A stretch of 64,000 nucleotides of DNA. Source: UBA10002 sp964373775. GTDB taxonomy: Bacteria > Patescibacteriota > Minisyncoccia > Phycocordibacterales > UBA10002. Positions 57,725-64,000 of this stretch are shown in pieces; the stretch's first letter is position 1; each line of letters starts with the position of its first letter. Location of the stretch: positions 1 to 64,000 of the forward strand of contig CAYJWA010000001.1 in assembly GCA_964373775.1 (NCBI GenBank). The letters run 5' to 3'. A program made the position numbers and the translations under genes. The notes beneath the pieces are model-generated. The model was given only the letters and a program-made list of their open reading frames with translations. It made no database searches and was not told the origin of the DNA.

Positions 57725-58918
57725 ATGCGTTATCCACTCGCCCGACCTTACATTGGCAAAGAAGAAGAGCGAACAGTCCTTGAAGTACTTCGCTCCGGCG
57801 TTTTAAGCATTGGTCCGAAGGTTGAAGAGTTTGAGAAAAGATTTGCGAAGTTTGTGAGCACCCGGCATGCGTGCGCGGTCTCAAGCGGGACCGCAGGACT
57901 CCATCTTGCGCTCATTGCGGCAGGAGTCAAAGAGGGAGATGAGGTAATCACGACTCCTTTTTCTTTTGTCGCGTCCGCGAACGCGATTCTCTATGTTGGC
58001 GCGAAGCCGGTCTTTGTTGACATTGACCCGGTTACCTACAACATTGACCCAAAAAAGATTGAAGAGAAGATTACCAAAAAGACGCGGGCGATTTTGGCGG
58101 TGCATATCTTTGGTCAAGCCGCAGATATGAACCCGATTATGAGATTGGCGCGAAAATATCGCCTGAAAGTTATTGAAGACGCGTGCGAGAGTTTGGGAGC
58201 GGTCTATCGCGGGGCTAAACCGAATCCGAAGGATTCGGTCGCCCTAGGGCGACCGCACGGGCTAGCCCGATCCGCCAAAGGCGGATTTCGGGGAAAGGGG
58301 AAGATGGTCGGCACATTCGGCGAATCAGGGGTCTTCGCGTTTTATCCGAACAAGCAGATGACGACCGGCGAGGGTGGAATGATTGTGACGAATGACGCAA
58401 AAAAGGACGCGCTTTTCCGCTCCCTCCGAAACCAGGGGCGCTCCGCTGATATGCAGTGGCTTGCACACGAGCGGCTGGGGTACAATTATCGTCTGGACGA
58501 GATGAGCGCGGCGCTTGGTTTAGCTCAATTGGAGAGAATAGATTTTCTCATCCGCGAACGGCAGAAGATAGCCGCGCAGTACCGTGCGCTCCTATCCAGA
58601 CACTCAGGCGTGATACAACCGCTTACGGTTGCTCCCGGGAATACGAATACTTGGTTTATCTATCCGATTCTGCTTCCTTTGGGAGTATCACGAAAGAAGG
58701 TGATGACGCGGATGGCGGAGCGGGGAATAAGCACGAAGCCGTACCTTCCCTCAATTCACCTGTTCCCGTTTTATGTGAAGCGATTCGGTTTTAAGAAAGG
58801 AGATTTCCCCATTTCCGAATCCGTAAGCGACCGCGTACTTGCGCTTCCGTTCTATATCGGGCTTAAGAAATCAGATGTCGGATACATTTGTCAAACATTA
58901 TTACAAGCGCTCGGATAG
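57725..58918 (+). CDS. DegT-family PLP aminotransferase (LegC-like) with in-frame palindromic insert
   Basis: A 397-residue fold type I aminotransferase. AVSSGTAGLHLAL near 53, IEDACESLGA near 150 and FAFYPNKQMTTGEGGM near 204 with the PLP-binding Lys identify it. It would transaminate the 4-keto sugar made by the dehydratase at 58924. Residues 166-193 (encoded by 58220-58303, PNPKDSVALGRPHGLARSAK and on) interrupt the family pattern YRGAK/MVGTFGESG and are made of palindromic DNA. The gene starts right after the scaffold gap; its ATG is confirmed by the frame, not by a ribosome site. Confidence 0.82.
   Translation: MRYPLARPYIGKEEERTVLEVLRSGVLSIGPKVEEFEKRFAKFVSTRHACAVSSGTAGLHLALIAAGVKEGDEVITTPFSFVASANAILYVGAKPVFVDIDPVTYNIDPKKIEEKITKKTRAILAVHIFGQAADMNPIMRLARKYRLKVIEDACESLGAVYRGAKPNPKDSVALGRPHGLARSAKGGFRGKGKMVGTFGESGVFAFYPNKQMTTGEGGMIVTNDAKKDALFRSLRNQGRSADMQWLAHERLGYNYRLDEMSAALGLAQLERIDFLIRERQKIAAQYRALLSRHSGVIQPLTVAPGNTNTWFIYPILLPLGVSRKKVMTRMAERGISTKPYLPSIHLFPFYVKRFGFKKGDFPISESVSDRVLALPFYIGLKKSDVGYICQTLLQALG
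58220..58303. repeat. Multi-palindrome insert in frame in the aminotransferase gene
   Basis: 84 bases (28 codons) with four palindromes in a row: GAATCC-GAA-GGATTC, GGTCGCCCTAGGGCGACC, CGGGCTAGCCCG and ATCCGCC-AAA-GGCGGAT. The last is the same as part of the elements at 26617 and 28499 in reverse complement. No stop codon is introduced. Confidence 0.75.
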
Positions 58919-58923
58919 ATTAT

Positions 58924-59961
58924 ATGATGAAGAACATCTTTCAGAAGAAAACAATTCTGGTGACTGGCGGCACCGGTTCTATCGGGTCAGAAATCGTCCG
59001 GCAGCTCTTGCGGCATAAGCCGAAAGCCGTCAGGGTCTTTGCGCGGCATGAAGACCGCCATTTTCAGTTGATGCAGGAGTGGGCCGCGCATGGAAGTACG
59101 ATTCGCTTTATTGTCGGGGATGTTCGGGACAGGGAACGGCTTGCGCTTGCTATGCAAGGAGTGGATATCGTGTTTCATGCCGCGGCCCTCAAGCATGTGC
59201 CGCTCTGCGAGTACAACCCTTTTGAGGCCGTGAAGACCAATATCGTGGGGACGCAAAATGTTATTGAGGCGGCGCGTGCCGCTGATGTTTCGCAAGTCAT
59301 TGGTGTCTCTACCGATAAAGTTACGGAGCCGGAGAGCGTCTTGGGCGTTTCTAAACTTATGGCAGAGAAGTTATTTTTGGCAACCTATTTTTACAAGGGA
59401 GACAAAGAGACCAGGTTTTCCTGCGTCCGTTTCGGCAATGTCCTGGGGAGCCGCGGGAGCATACTCGGGCTCGTGAAAAAGCAAATCAGCGAAAACATTC
59501 CCGTTACCGTTACCGACCCTGTCATGACTCGCTTTTTTATGACGATTCCGCAGGCGGTCGCGCTCGTTTTGAACGCGGCGGTACTTGGGCGCGGACAGGA
59601 AATCTTCGTCTTTAAGATGCCTGCGGCGCAGCTCGGTGATCTGATTGACGCGGCTGTCGCATACTACGCTCCTTTATGCGGCAAGAATCAAGAAGATATA
59701 CAGGTAAAGCGCATCGGCAGGAGAGAAGGGGAAAAAATGCACGAAAAGCTTCTTGCGGAGCACGAAATACCGCGCGTGTTGGAGACGAAAGATATGTACA
59801 TTTTGACGCCGCATCAAAAAGCGTTTTCTGAATACAAAGTACGCTATCAAGCCAGACCCCCTTCAGCGGACACACGGCATTTCTCATCGGAGTTTACTCC
59901 TAAGCTTTCACGAAGAGAGCTACTCGCGCTGATACAAGAAGTTGATGCCGAGTGCTCGTAG
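58924..59961 (+). CDS. NDP-N-acetylhexosamine 4,6-dehydratase (CapD/PseB/LegB-like SDR)
   Basis: A 345-residue extended SDR. VTGGTGSIGSEIVRQLL near 12 is the NAD loop; AAALKHVPLCEYNPFEAVKTNIVGTQNV, GVSTDKVTEPESVLGVSK and RFGNVLGSRGS are diagnostic of the short CapD/FlaA1 group that uses Met/Leu-x-x-x-Lys instead of the usual Tyr. It removes water from a UDP- or GDP-N-acetylglucosamine. ATG 58924 is preferred over a TTG at 58888, which lies inside the preceding gene. In the legionaminate route this is the LegB step. Confidence 0.8.
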   Translation: MMKNIFQKKTILVTGGTGSIGSEIVRQLLRHKPKAVRVFARHEDRHFQLMQEWAAHGSTIRFIVGDVRDRERLALAMQGVDIVFHAAALKHVPLCEYNPFEAVKTNIVGTQNVIEAARAADVSQVIGVSTDKVTEPESVLGVSKLMAEKLFLATYFYKGDKETRFSCVRFGNVLGSRGSILGLVKKQISENIPVTVTDPVMTRFFMTIPQAVALVLNAAVLGRGQEIFVFKMPAAQLGDLIDAAVAYYAPLCGKNQEDIQVKRIGRREGEKMHEKLLAEHEIPRVLETKDMYILTPHQKAFSEYKVRYQARPPSADTRHFSSEFTPKLSRRELLALIQEVDAECS

Positions 59962-59974
59962 CTTGTAGATAGAT

Positions 59975-60589
59975 ATGAACTACCGCGCCATTCTTTTTGA
60001 TTTGGACGGAGTGCTCGTGAACATGCCGGACGGGCATTACGAGGCACTGAACAAAACGCTCGCGCTGTTCGGCGCTAAAATTGAGCGCGAAGAGCATTTT
60101 CGGCATTTTAACGGGCTGCCCACGCGCAAGAAAATTGAAGAACTGGAGAAGCAAGGCCGCGTTCCCAAAGGGCTCAAGGAGTTTCTCAACAGCGTTAAGC
60201 AACAGTACACAAAAGAGCTTATCTCAAAATACTGCGTACCGGATTATTCAAAAATCATTCTCCTTAACGAGCTGAAAAGCAAAGGGTACATTCTCGGCTG
60301 CTGCTCCAATTCCGTCAAAGAAACCCTGCATCTCATGCTCAAATCCGCGGCGCTCTTTGAACTCTTTGATATTATTGTCGGTAATGATGAAATCACCAAT
60401 CCGAAGCCGCATCCGGAAATGTACCTGTACACTTTTCAGAAATTGGGATTGCAGCCCTCCGAATGTCTCATTGTTGAAGACGCGCCGCACGGCATTGCAT
60501 CCGCCAAAGCGAGCGGCGGCGCAGTGCTTCCCGTGCGCGGCACCGAAGATGTGAATCTCGCGCTGTTTGAGGGCATTCTCGGGATATGA
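59975..60589 (+). CDS. HAD-superfamily hydrolase (beta-phosphoglucomutase-like)
   Basis: A 204-residue HAD enzyme with a helical cap. FDLDGVLVNMPDGHYEALN (8-26) carries the nucleophile Asp9 and Asp11, CSNSVKETL near 110 motif II, NPKPHPEMYLY near 145 motif III and VEDAPHGIASAKASG near 168 motif IV. These enzymes dephosphorylate or isomerise sugar phosphates. In this locus it may remove a phosphate from an intermediate; NeuB products are sometimes 9-phosphates. The start has no clear ribosome site, and a nucleotidyltransferase gene follows. Confidence 0.75.
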   Translation: MNYRAILFDLDGVLVNMPDGHYEALNKTLALFGAKIEREEHFRHFNGLPTRKKIEELEKQGRVPKGLKEFLNSVKQQYTKELISKYCVPDYSKIILLNELKSKGYILGCCSNSVKETLHLMLKSAALFELFDIIVGNDEITNPKPHPEMYLYTFQKLGLQPSECLIVEDAPHGIASAKASGGAVLPVRGTEDVNLALFEGILGI

Positions 60590-60647
60590 AAATTGCAGAA
60601 GTCATGTTGTTAAGCGTGAAGTGTGTTATTAGTTTTGACATCACACC

Positions 60648-61403
60648 ATGAAAAAGATACTGCACATTGTCGTTCCCATGGCGGGTAAAGGTTCCCGCTT
60701 TGCTGAAGCTGGCTATGCTTTTCCCAAACCCCTTATCGATATCAAAGGAAAAACCATGATTGAGGTTGTGACGGGGAACCTCAAACCCGCGTGCGACCAT
60801 AAGTTTATTTTCATCTGCCAGCGGGAGCATTATGAAAAGTTTGACCTTTACAACATTTTTAGAAATGTCACCGAGAACAAGTTTGAAGTTGTTTTGCTGA
60901 ACGGGCAAACCGAAGGAGCGGCGTGCACGGTACTTGCGGCGACTGAATACATCAATAATAGCGATGACCTTCTGATAGCAAACTCTGACCAGTTTGTAGA
61001 AGGCGGCACTGACGATTCTGTAGCGGAAGCACGGCGGGGGGAGAAAGACGGCCTTATTATGACTTTTCCGGCAAGCCACCCGAAATGGAGTTACGCCCGA
61101 ACCGATTCGTCGGGTCGGGTCATTGAAGTGGCGGAAAAGAAAGTCATCTCCCCGCATGCCACCGTCGGCGTCTATTACTTCAAGAAGGGTTCGGACTTTG
61201 TCGCGGCGGCGCAGTCAATGATTTTAAAAAATATCCGGTACAACAATGAGTTCTATGTCTGTCCCGTGTATAACGAACTGCTTCTTGCCGGCAAAAAGAT
61301 TTTCATCAAAGAAATTCCTGCGGGGGAAATGCATGGGCTTGGCACGCCGGAGGACTTAAATCACTTCATTAAAGAATTGGAGAAGGGGGAAATAAAGATT
61401 TGA
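60648..61403 (+). CDS. Sugar-phosphate nucleotidyltransferase (PtmE-like)
   Basis: A 251-residue NTP_transferase. VPMAGKGSRFAEAGYAFPKPLIDIKGKTMIEVV is the nucleotide loop with GSRF in place of GTRL; IANSDQFVEGG near 107 carries the metal Asp. GSRF and FPKPLI are typical of the PtmE group that makes GDP-GlcN in the legionaminic acid route, though that group often has CBS domains, absent here. It would provide the first activated sugar for the dehydratase at 58924. Confidence 0.68.
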   Translation: MKKILHIVVPMAGKGSRFAEAGYAFPKPLIDIKGKTMIEVVTGNLKPACDHKFIFICQREHYEKFDLYNIFRNVTENKFEVVLLNGQTEGAACTVLAATEYINNSDDLLIANSDQFVEGGTDDSVAEARRGEKDGLIMTFPASHPKWSYARTDSSGRVIEVAEKKVISPHATVGVYYFKKGSDFVAAAQSMILKNIRYNNEFYVCPVYNELLLAGKKIFIKEIPAGEMHGLGTPEDLNHFIKELEKGEIKI

Positions 61404-61469
61404 GTAAAGATTACGGAGAAATAAGCCCCGCGTCTCCATAAGGGAAAACAGCGAGGAAAAAGCGAGAAA

Positions 61470-62255
61470 ATGGACATTATTACGCACCGCGGTCTTGACC
61501 CGTCGAAAGAAAATTACTTTGCGGAAAGTTCCCGCGAAGCATTCGCCGACCAGCTCGCGCGCGGGTTTGGTCTGGAGTTTGACCCGCGTCGCGCGCCTGA
61601 CGGAAGAATAGTCGTAGCGCATCGCGCCGAAGACATTACTTCTCTCGGTTCCTCTCTTGTAACATTTCGCGAATTGCTCCAGATGATTGCAGAGAGCAAG
61701 AGTAAGGCGCTTCACGCGATTCATCTTAAGGCAGATGTGCAGGAAAGACAATTTCTTAACGAGATGTGCCGAGAATTGCAGGAGGCGGATACGGGGCGAT
61801 TCATATTTTTCGACCTTACTATTCCATCGGCTGAATATCTGAAGCGCCGCGACGGACGGCTACATCTCGCGCTTTCGGTCTCACATTCTTACGATATTTT
61901 GCGTTATAGTAACGCAGTCGGCGGAACGCTTTTCTCGCTTCATGAGGCGCTTTCGCGGCGCGACCTGTTTGACTGGGTCTGGCTTGATGAATGGGACAGG
62001 AGTGACCTCGGCGGGGGCACCAAGAAATTATATGCACGGGAGACATTTACACGGTTTCGGAAGGCAGGATTTAAAATTGCATTGGTAACGCCGGAATTAC
62101 ACGCAACCTCACCTCATCTTCTGGGAGGCGAAGCGCACCAAGATGCCGCGACGAAGACAGAATTAAGAAGGCGCTTTGAGGAAATCATCGCGCTTCGTCC
62201 CGATGCGGTCTGCACCGATTATCCGGATTTTGTTTGGGACCTTGTGCACCGATAA
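61470..62255 (+). CDS. Glycerophosphodiester phosphodiesterase-like protein
   Basis: A 261-residue TIM barrel. ITHRGLDPSKENYFAESSREAFADQLARGFGLEFDPRRAPDGRIVVAHRAED (4-55) follows the GDPD pattern HRG-x-P-x-N, G-x-x-x-E-x-D and DG-x-x-V-x-H, with His6, Glu37, Asp39 and His52 as the active-site and metal residues. The final TDYPD is also typical. GDPD-like proteins occur in glycan clusters and may cleave glycerol or sugar phosphodiesters. No signal peptide is seen. It lies 67 bases after the nucleotidyltransferase. Confidence 0.75.
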   Translation: MDIITHRGLDPSKENYFAESSREAFADQLARGFGLEFDPRRAPDGRIVVAHRAEDITSLGSSLVTFRELLQMIAESKSKALHAIHLKADVQERQFLNEMCRELQEADTGRFIFFDLTIPSAEYLKRRDGRLHLALSVSHSYDILRYSNAVGGTLFSLHEALSRRDLFDWVWLDEWDRSDLGGGTKKLYARETFTRFRKAGFKIALVTPELHATSPHLLGGEAHQDAATKTELRRRFEEIIALRPDAVCTDYPDFVWDLVHR

Positions 62256-62265
62256 TCTTTATACT

Positions 62266-63270
62266 ATGCTTCCACGGATTTTATTTTCTGTTTCCTCACG
62301 GATAAAAAAGATTCTTTCGCCATCCCAGAAAGAGAGGATGAAGCGTTTTCGCTACGCCGTTGCGTCTTGGTTTTTGCGGATGCTGGAGTTTTTTACCGGT
62401 CGGTTCATCACCTTTCATACTCGCCCGGTGTATGCGGACGGAGTCGCCCTTGACCCCGAAGAAATTGCGGGCGATTACTCCGATTACTCAATTGTCATGC
62501 AGGGCCCGCTTGTCACGGACCATGACTTCACTTTGGAAACCCTGCGACTTTACCGGAGGTCTTTCCCCGGCGCCGCGCTTATTCTCTCCACATGGGAAGG
62601 AGAGGATGCACGGACAGTTGATGCGATACGACGCGAAGCCGTAGAGGTGTTGTTGAATCAAAAACCAGTCCAATCGGGTCCGCGGAATATCAACCTACAA
62701 ATTGTTTCTTCAGTTGCTGGAATCCGGCGCGCCGCGGAAACAGGCAAGACATATGTACTCAAAACGCGCACCGATATGCGGCTGTATAACCACAGTACCC
62801 TACTTTTTTTGTCGCAGGCCCTCGTGCGTTTCCCTTTTTCTGAAAAAGGTCTCACGCAGAAGGGGAGAATGGTAAACATCTTCGGTTCAGCGCGGAAGTG
62901 GTACTTTGCCTCCGACATTCTGGTGTTCGGATACACCGGGGATGTACGCGCGTATTTTGACGCGCCGCTTGTAGCGGATGCGGTATCCACTCTTTCCTTC
63001 GGCTCTGTCACGGTGCCGTTTGTGCCGGAACAGTATTTTTTTACGGAATTCCTCAAGAGGGTCGGCTACAAGTTACATTATACCAACTGTGATTCGCTAC
63101 GCGTCCAGGCAAAGTTCCTGGTCGTGCTTGACCCGGAATCACTGGATTGGTATTGGTACAAATACGACCGGCATTATGAGTATCGGCATCTCACTTACCG
63201 GCGCCGGAAGCGCACCATGGGGTTTCCGGAGTGGTTTATCTTATATGACCGGTATGATATTCCGCGGTAA
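62266..63270 (+). CDS. WavE-family lipopolysaccharide/polysaccharide synthesis protein
   Basis: A 334-residue protein. SIVMQGPLVTDHDFTLETLRLYRRSFPGAALILSTWEGED near 75, then NINLQIVSSVAGIRRAAETGKTYVLKTRTDMRLYN and VPEQYFFTEFL are the landmarks of the WavE family, which are likely GT-A glycosyltransferases. The TRTD motif probably binds metal. A hydrophobic basic N-terminus (RILFSVSSRIKKIL) may associate with membrane. ATG 62266 follows the GDPD-like gene by ten bases. Confidence 0.78.
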   Translation: MLPRILFSVSSRIKKILSPSQKERMKRFRYAVASWFLRMLEFFTGRFITFHTRPVYADGVALDPEEIAGDYSDYSIVMQGPLVTDHDFTLETLRLYRRSFPGAALILSTWEGEDARTVDAIRREAVEVLLNQKPVQSGPRNINLQIVSSVAGIRRAAETGKTYVLKTRTDMRLYNHSTLLFLSQALVRFPFSEKGLTQKGRMVNIFGSARKWYFASDILVFGYTGDVRAYFDAPLVADAVSTLSFGSVTVPFVPEQYFFTEFLKRVGYKLHYTNCDSLRVQAKFLVVLDPESLDWYWYKYDRHYEYRHLTYRRRKRTMGFPEWFILYDRYDIPR

Positions 63271-63285
63271 TTTTCTTACCTCTTT

Positions 63286-64000
63286 ATGATTACACTCGCC
63301 CAGTTCTTCAGAATAGGTTCTTTATTCATAGAAGCTTTCCACGAGCAGAAATGGCGCGTTGCTGTTCTTGTCTTTTTGAGTTTTTTCAGCGGGGCTCTCG
63401 GTGGCGTCGGGGTAACTGCTATCATTCCTCTTTTTTCGTTTGTTCAAGACGGACAGCCGGGAGGAGGGGGAATGGCGCTCCAATTCTTTCAAGGCCTTTT
63501 CTCTTTTCTCGGCATTCCGTACACGCTTTTCTATCTGGTTATTCTCATCATTTCGCTTTTTTCCCTCAAGGCCGTCGTGCTGTTTGTTGTCAATTATATT
63601 GCCGCGGATACGGTTATGGAATTTGAAAAACGCACTTCACGGCGGCTTTTTGCGCAGACTTTTGGAGCTGATTGGTCATATCTGTCCACGCATAAATTGG
63701 GGTATCTGGATCAAATGCTCACCACCTATATCAGCAGGAGTTCTGCCCCCCTCTTTTATTTTGGTGGGGCTATTGTTGTCATTGCCAACCTGCTTGTCTA
63801 TGCTTTTTTGGCGTTTAACATCTCGGTTGTCGTAACGCTTGTTGCTTTGGCAGGCGGGTTGCTCGCGGCGCTCTCTTTCAAACCGTTTTTCCGGAGGAAC
63901 GCGAGGCTTTCCCATGAATTAAGCTCCTTGATTAAAGAGTTCGCCCATTTTGCCAACGAAAGCGTGCTCGGAATGAAGACAATCAAGGCGATGTCCTTGG
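63286..64000 (+). CDS. ABC exporter, N-terminal membrane domain (cut by the right edge)
   Basis: An open frame from ATG 63286 to the edge of the window, 238 codons, no stop. MITLAQFFRIGSLFIEAFHEQKWRVAVL leads into membrane helices (VLVFLSFFSGALGGVGVTAI and others); RTSRRLFAQTFGADWSYLSTHKLGYLDQMLTTYISRS is the cytoplasmic coupling region typical of MsbA/PglK-type type IV ABC exporters. The nucleotide-binding domain lies beyond the edge. It is 15 bases after the WavE gene and is the best candidate for flipping the lipid-linked glycan or a glycolipid. Confidence 0.75.
   Translation, partial: MITLAQFFRIGSLFIEAFHEQKWRVAVLVFLSFFSGALGGVGVTAIIPLFSFVQDGQPGGGGMALQFFQGLFSFLGIPYTLFYLVILIISLFSLKAVVLFVVNYIAADTVMEFEKRTSRRLFAQTFGADWSYLSTHKLGYLDQMLTTYISRSSAPLFYFGGAIVVIANLLVYAFLAFNISVVVTLVALAGGLLAALSFKPFFRRNARLSHELSSLIKEFAHFANESVLGMKTIKAMSL

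Noticed and set aside
62260..62265. TATACT directly before ATG 62266 as a promoter
   Set aside because: No room for a transcription start before the ATG and no -35; the gene follows the preceding one by ten bases.
1..64000. tRNA or rRNA genes
   Set aside because: I looked for tRNA T-loop words and rRNA-like stretches; matches such as GGTTCGAGTCC near 54100 are inside a coding gene and no cloverleaf was seen.

Overview
The window looks like a metagenome-assembled scaffold of a small-genome bacterium, most likely of the Patescibacteria/CPR (Parcubacteria-like) type. The grounds are compact, overlapping, mostly plus-strand genes, many isolated sugar enzymes, a PemK-like domain of the kind I associate with that group, and a scaffold gap of exactly 100 N inside a repeat (57609-57708). 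This is inference; no rRNA, tRNA or phylogenetic marker is present. Almost the whole window is a surface-polysaccharide or glycoprotein-glycan region.

Layout. 1-5.9 kb: start of an unknown minus-strand gene, then a heptose and sugar-phosphate module (GmhB-like phosphatase, IMPase, nucleotidyltransferase, transaldolase, SIS isomerase), a GT2 and an epimerase. 5.9-13.2 kb: methyltransferases, a GT-C-like membrane protein, aldo/keto reductase, GDP-mannose 4,6-dehydratase and a cupin. 13.3-15.8 kb and 27.0-28.4 kb: two islands of single genes, most with a recognisable promoter or terminator, the first carrying an internally deleted IS1595-type element with a perfect 8-bp target duplication. 15.9-26.9 kb: glycosyltransferases, a minus-strand operon for a GDP-3,6-dideoxyhexose (reductase, gmd, ColD-like dehydratase), membrane proteins, a C-methyltransferase and a UXS-like enzyme. 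28.7-32.1 kb: membrane protein and two methyltransferases. 32.4-39.7 kb: capsule-type transferase and the GDP-heptose genes hddA-hddC-gmhA with SDR enzymes. 39.8-46.3 kb: methyltransferases, RfbE-like epimerases, GT2 genes and a GT2 remnant. 46.3-61.4 kb: a nonulosonic (legionaminic-type) acid region with hisF-hisH-wbpG amidotransferase genes, an arginine-type amidinotransferase, a CMP-nonulosonate synthetase fused to a PemK/MazF toxin domain, neuB, neuC, acetyltransferase, aminotransferase, 4,6-dehydratase and a nucleotidyltransferase. 61.5-64.0 kb: GDPD-like and WavE-like proteins and the first part of an ABC exporter.

How the genes fit together. Nucleotide-activated sugars are made by at least three routes: GDP-heptose, GDP-6-deoxy/dideoxyhexose, and CMP-legionaminate. 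They are decorated by C-methyl-, FkbM O-methyl-, amidino- and acetyltransferases, assembled by GT2, GT4 and GT-C-like enzymes, and probably exported by the ABC transporter at the right edge.

The most unusual content is: the NeuA-PemK/MazF fusion; amidotransferase and amidinotransferase genes side by side in one nonulosonate locus; palindromic insertions that stay in frame inside three enzymes; two MITE-like elements sharing a terminal repeat with 5-bp target duplications; and a family of intergenic palindromes built of degenerate short words. Start codons were often moved inward from the longest ORF where an ATG, a ribosome site, a promoter or a neighbouring gene favours it.
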